This document shows positions 7,048 through 9,015 of a stretch of DNA of 9,015 nucleotides, piece after piece (the stretch's first letter is position 1; each line of letters opens with the position of its first letter). Both the position numbers and the translations under genes were made by a program. Source of the DNA: Verrucomicrobiales bacterium (GTDB lineage: Bacteria > Verrucomicrobiota > Verrucomicrobiia > Verrucomicrobiales > V1-33); assembly GCA_023253495.1 (NCBI GenBank), contig JALRGF010000094.1, forward strand, positions 1 to 9,015. The letters run 5' to 3'. The notes beneath the pieces were generated by a model. That model did no database searches. It saw nothing but the letters and a program-made list of their open reading frames with translations, and was not told where the DNA came from.

Positions 7048-7070
7048 CCCGGCCGGAGCTCACGGCCGGG
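7048..7070. terminator. GC-rich inverted repeat between convergent genes
   Basis: A perfect 8-bp stem, CCCGGCCG (7048-7055) with CGGCCGGG (7063-7070), and a 7-base loop. It overlaps the stop codon of the minus-strand gene and lies 56 bases after the kinase stop. The position between converging genes suits a shared terminator, but neither strand has a T-tract, so intrinsic termination is unproven and the palindrome could be a chance product of high GC. Confidence 0.3.
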
Positions 7071-8976
7071 TCGAGAAGGCGAAGAGCGTGCCGTCGGTCC
7101 ATTGGAAGACCGGTTGGATTTCCCGGCCGGCGAGCGTCGCCGGATCTCCGCTGATCCAGGAAACCGGATGGTCAATGGCGTCGCCGCGCACCGGCCGGCA
7201 TTCCTCGAAGGAGAAACCGGGGACAAATTTTCCTGAAGACTCGCACAGGGCGACCCGGAGATCGCCGCGCATGTCAGCGTTGAGGGTGAGTGCGCCGGCC
7301 TGCCAGGTGCGGACGGGGCCGCGCAGGGAGGCGCGATGGCTGCCGGTGGCGGCGAAACCGGCGTAGCGGTCGAGTTTCAGCCGGGCCAGTCCGATCTGCC
7401 GGGTGGTGAACCGCTCGCCTTTGTGGCCCAGCCGGTACCCGCCGTAATAAATGAAGACGGTGTCTCCATGGATGACTTGTTCGTCGGCCCAGGCGTGGGC
7501 GCGGTCCCAGGTCGCCGGTTCCGGGTTGCGATCGAGAAACGGCTCGGTGTCGCGCCGCCAGTTCTCGCCGTCGGCGCTCCATGCCAGCACCGTGTAGCCG
7601 AGCCCGGCGTGTGGCCGGGTGTCGGACAGGTCACCGGCGGTGAGGCCCGGTTCCGCATTGAGGTCGTCGCGCAGCACCTTGACCAGACCGATGAGCAGGC
7701 CGCCGCGGGCGACCACGCCGGCCATGCTGTAGAACTGGGTCTCGCCTTGTTCGTGCGGCGAGGCGGTCTCGGGCACGACCACCGGCCACGGCGCGCGCCA
7801 GTGAATCAGGTCGTGGCTGGTGCTCATGTGCGGGATGCGCCTGGGTTCCTTCCACGCCGGATCCAGGGTGGCCGCGACCGAGACAAAGGCCATGTACCGC
7901 CGCCGGATCGGATCCCAGTCGATCGCATCGATGTCGTGGTTGTGCCGCAGCACAGGACCGGGAGCGAGGGAACGCCAGGTCACGCCGTCCGGCGAGGCGG
8001 CGACCTGCAGGCCGTTGTCCTTGTGCCAGGCCGCCTTGAAACGTTGCGCCGGTTCGGGAAAGGCCGGGCCTTCATCAATCACGCTGGCCCCGAACTGAAT
8101 CGGCGGCGTTTCCAGCACGCGGTGCGGCCGCTGCCAGCCGATCCCATCCGCGGATTCCAGCAGCGCCAGACCTGACTCTCCCCAGTTCCCCGGCGTCTTC
8201 GGTACGTTGTACCACAGACGCCACCGCCCGCTCTCCACATCGCGCACCACCGAAACGTATGGCTGGAAATTACCGTCGACCGCGCCATCGACCACCGGTG
8301 GCCCGTGCCGTACCGGCTGACCCACCACACGCCGCGCCCCGTCCACCGAGAGCACGTTGCGTTCGTCGAGCAGCAGCCAGTCGCCCGGAGTCCATTGTGT
8401 CACCGGCGGAGCGACCGGCGCGCGCAGGGACCGGACGAGCGCCGGCACGACCGCCTTTTCCGTGCCGGCGGCCAGGTTTTCGCCCCTCCGGCGGTCGTCG
8501 TCCGAGTGACTCAAAGCCTCTGAGGGAATCAATTCACGCGGCTGGCCCGGCCACGACCAGAACAACCGGCAGTGTGCGGTGCCCCCGTTCTGAAAATAGC
8601 GCACCTCCAGCGGCCGCCAGTCCCCGGCCTCGGCCTCGAAACGCCCCTGGCGTTCCGATCCATGCCAGCCGTCGATCAGGTCGCGGCCGTCCACCGTCAC
8701 CACCACGCCGTCGTCCGCCTCCGCCATCAGGGTGATTTCGCCGGCTACCGGCGCCCGCAGCCGCCCGATCCAGATGCGGGAAAATCCGCCATGCGCCGTG
8801 CCGGTGTCGAGATCAATGCGGTCTGTCCGCTCCACCCGGTCGGGTCGCGTGAAATCAGGCTCATGGAAACCCACCGAGACGGCCAAGCCGACCTTCGATC
8901 CCTCCGACGCCGGCGACCTCTGGGATCTCGTGAACAGGCAGGACTGGGCGATCTGCGAGTCGGTGCAGCGCGGCAT
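7060..8976 (-). CDS. PA14 + beta-propeller glycosidase-like protein, probably 5'-truncated
   Basis: The frame gives 638 residues from an ATG at 8976, but homology-like sequence begins only near residue 33 (GFHEPDFTRP); residues 1-32 are antisense to the Rieske-like fragment and look non-native. A GTG at 8874 (residue 35) is an alternative start. Residues ~37-155 form a PA14-type beta-sandwich (IGRLRAPVAGEITLMAEADDG, then VDGRDLIDGW), usually a carbohydrate-binding module. Residues ~195-540 resemble a five-bladed propeller as in GH32/43/130-like proteins, with recurring S-x-[DH]-[GL]-x-x-W motifs at 275-281, 328-334, 387-393 and 467-473. Residues ~556-636 are a beta-sandwich (LRVALCESSGKFVPGFSFEEC) frequent in planctomycete/verrucomicrobial putative hydrolases. 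A polysaccharide-active role is inferred; catalytic acids cannot be assigned with confidence. No signal peptide is seen, although such proteins are normally exported, supporting truncation. An in-frame stop lies just upstream of 8976. It converges on the kinase gene with a 68-base gap. Confidence 0.75.
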   Translation of the reverse strand: MPRCTDSQIAQSCLFTRSQRSPASEGSKVGLAVSVGFHEPDFTRPDRVERTDRIDLDTGTAHGGFSRIWIGRLRAPVAGEITLMAEADDGVVVTVDGRDLIDGWHGSERQGRFEAEAGDWRPLEVRYFQNGGTAHCRLFWSWPGQPRELIPSEALSHSDDDRRRGENLAAGTEKAVVPALVRSLRAPVAPPVTQWTPGDWLLLDERNVLSVDGARRVVGQPVRHGPPVVDGAVDGNFQPYVSVVRDVESGRWRLWYNVPKTPGNWGESGLALLESADGIGWQRPHRVLETPPIQFGASVIDEGPAFPEPAQRFKAAWHKDNGLQVAASPDGVTWRSLAPGPVLRHNHDIDAIDWDPIRRRYMAFVSVAATLDPAWKEPRRIPHMSTSHDLIHWRAPWPVVVPETASPHEQGETQFYSMAGVVARGGLLIGLVKVLRDDLNAEPGLTAGDLSDTRPHAGLGYTVLAWSADGENWRRDTEPFLDRNPEPATWDRAHAWADEQVIHGDTVFIYYGGYRLGHKGERFTTRQIGLARLKLDRYAGFAATGSHRASLRGPVRTWQAGALTLNADMRGDLRVALCESSGKFVPGFSFEECRPVRGDAIDHPVSWISGDPATLAGREIQPVFQWTDGTLFAFSTRP

Positions 8977-9015
8977 GTCCTCGCGCTACTTCACCGGCGG
9001 CTGGTACGCCCCGAT
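8864..9015 (+). pseudogene. 3' fragment of a Rieske-type ring-hydroxylating oxygenase alpha subunit
   Basis: In the frame starting at 8864 (tgg) the translation contains KPTFDPSDAGDLWDLVNRQD and then DWAICESVQRGMSSRYFTGG, running off the window end. This pattern (FDPSDA, WD, N-[RK]-QDW-x-[IV]-CE, QxG-x-SR-x-[FY]) is what I know from the extreme C-terminus of Rieske non-heme iron oxygenase alpha subunits (choline monooxygenase/GbcA/ring-hydroxylating dioxygenase group). The intact family is about 350-450 residues with an N-terminal Rieske [2Fe-2S] domain; nothing of that lies upstream, where the plus strand is antisense to the PA14 coding sequence. The frame stays open upstream to a GTG at 8849 and an ATG at 8816, but those codons read as antisense noise. 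It is therefore a truncated remnant, unless the sequence join is artificial. Codons are strongly C/G-ending, as expected for genuine coding sequence. Confidence 0.6.

Noticed and set aside
7336..8175. 279-codon plus-strand frame opposite the PA14/propeller gene
   Set aside because: The minus frame carries recognisable PA14, propeller and C-terminal sandwich patterns, while the plus translation shows no domain logic and is a shadow.

Overview
The window looks like a high-GC chromosomal segment from the Verrucomicrobiota or a close PVC relative. The evidence is a TIGR02597-type secreted protein, a short PEP-CTERM sorting tail (PEP, hydrophobic stretch, RRRR), a Ser/Thr kinase of the layout common in Planctomycetes/Verrucomicrobia (N-terminal kinase, one membrane helix, long helical C-terminus), and a PA14/beta-propeller protein with a C-terminal beta-sandwich familiar from those phyla. 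These assignments come from recognising sequence patterns by eye; no search was run.

Region 1 (1-4323, all on +) is a surface/secreted-protein block of four genes. It holds the C-terminal end of a beta-rich secreted protein (1-456), a secreted protein with fibronectin-III-like repeats and seven short TREV-type motifs (503-2233), a TIGR02597-family secreted protein (2265-3302) and a PEP-CTERM protein with a 74-residue internal duplication (3361-4323). Gaps are 31-58 bases and no strong internal terminator is visible, so joint transcription is plausible. All four appear to be exported.

Region 2 (4324-6991) is a 340-base non-coding stretch with overlapping palindromes and a good sigma-70-like promoter, followed by a transmembrane Ser/Thr protein kinase. 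The promoter ends only a few bases before the preferred GTG start, which suggests a leaderless message.

Region 3 (6992-9015): a minus-strand gene for a PA14 plus five-bladed-propeller, glycosidase-like protein converges on the kinase, with a GC-rich inverted repeat at the junction. At the right edge, plus-strand bases 8864-9015 encode what reads as the C-terminal tail of a Rieske-type ring-hydroxylating oxygenase alpha subunit. Its upstream part is absent, replaced by the N-terminal coding region of the PA14 gene on the other strand, which itself lacks a believable signal peptide. The two 5'-truncated genes head to head indicate a deletion/rearrangement breakpoint near 8850-8875, or an assembly chimera.

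No tRNA, rRNA, CRISPR array, transposase or recognisable defence system was seen.
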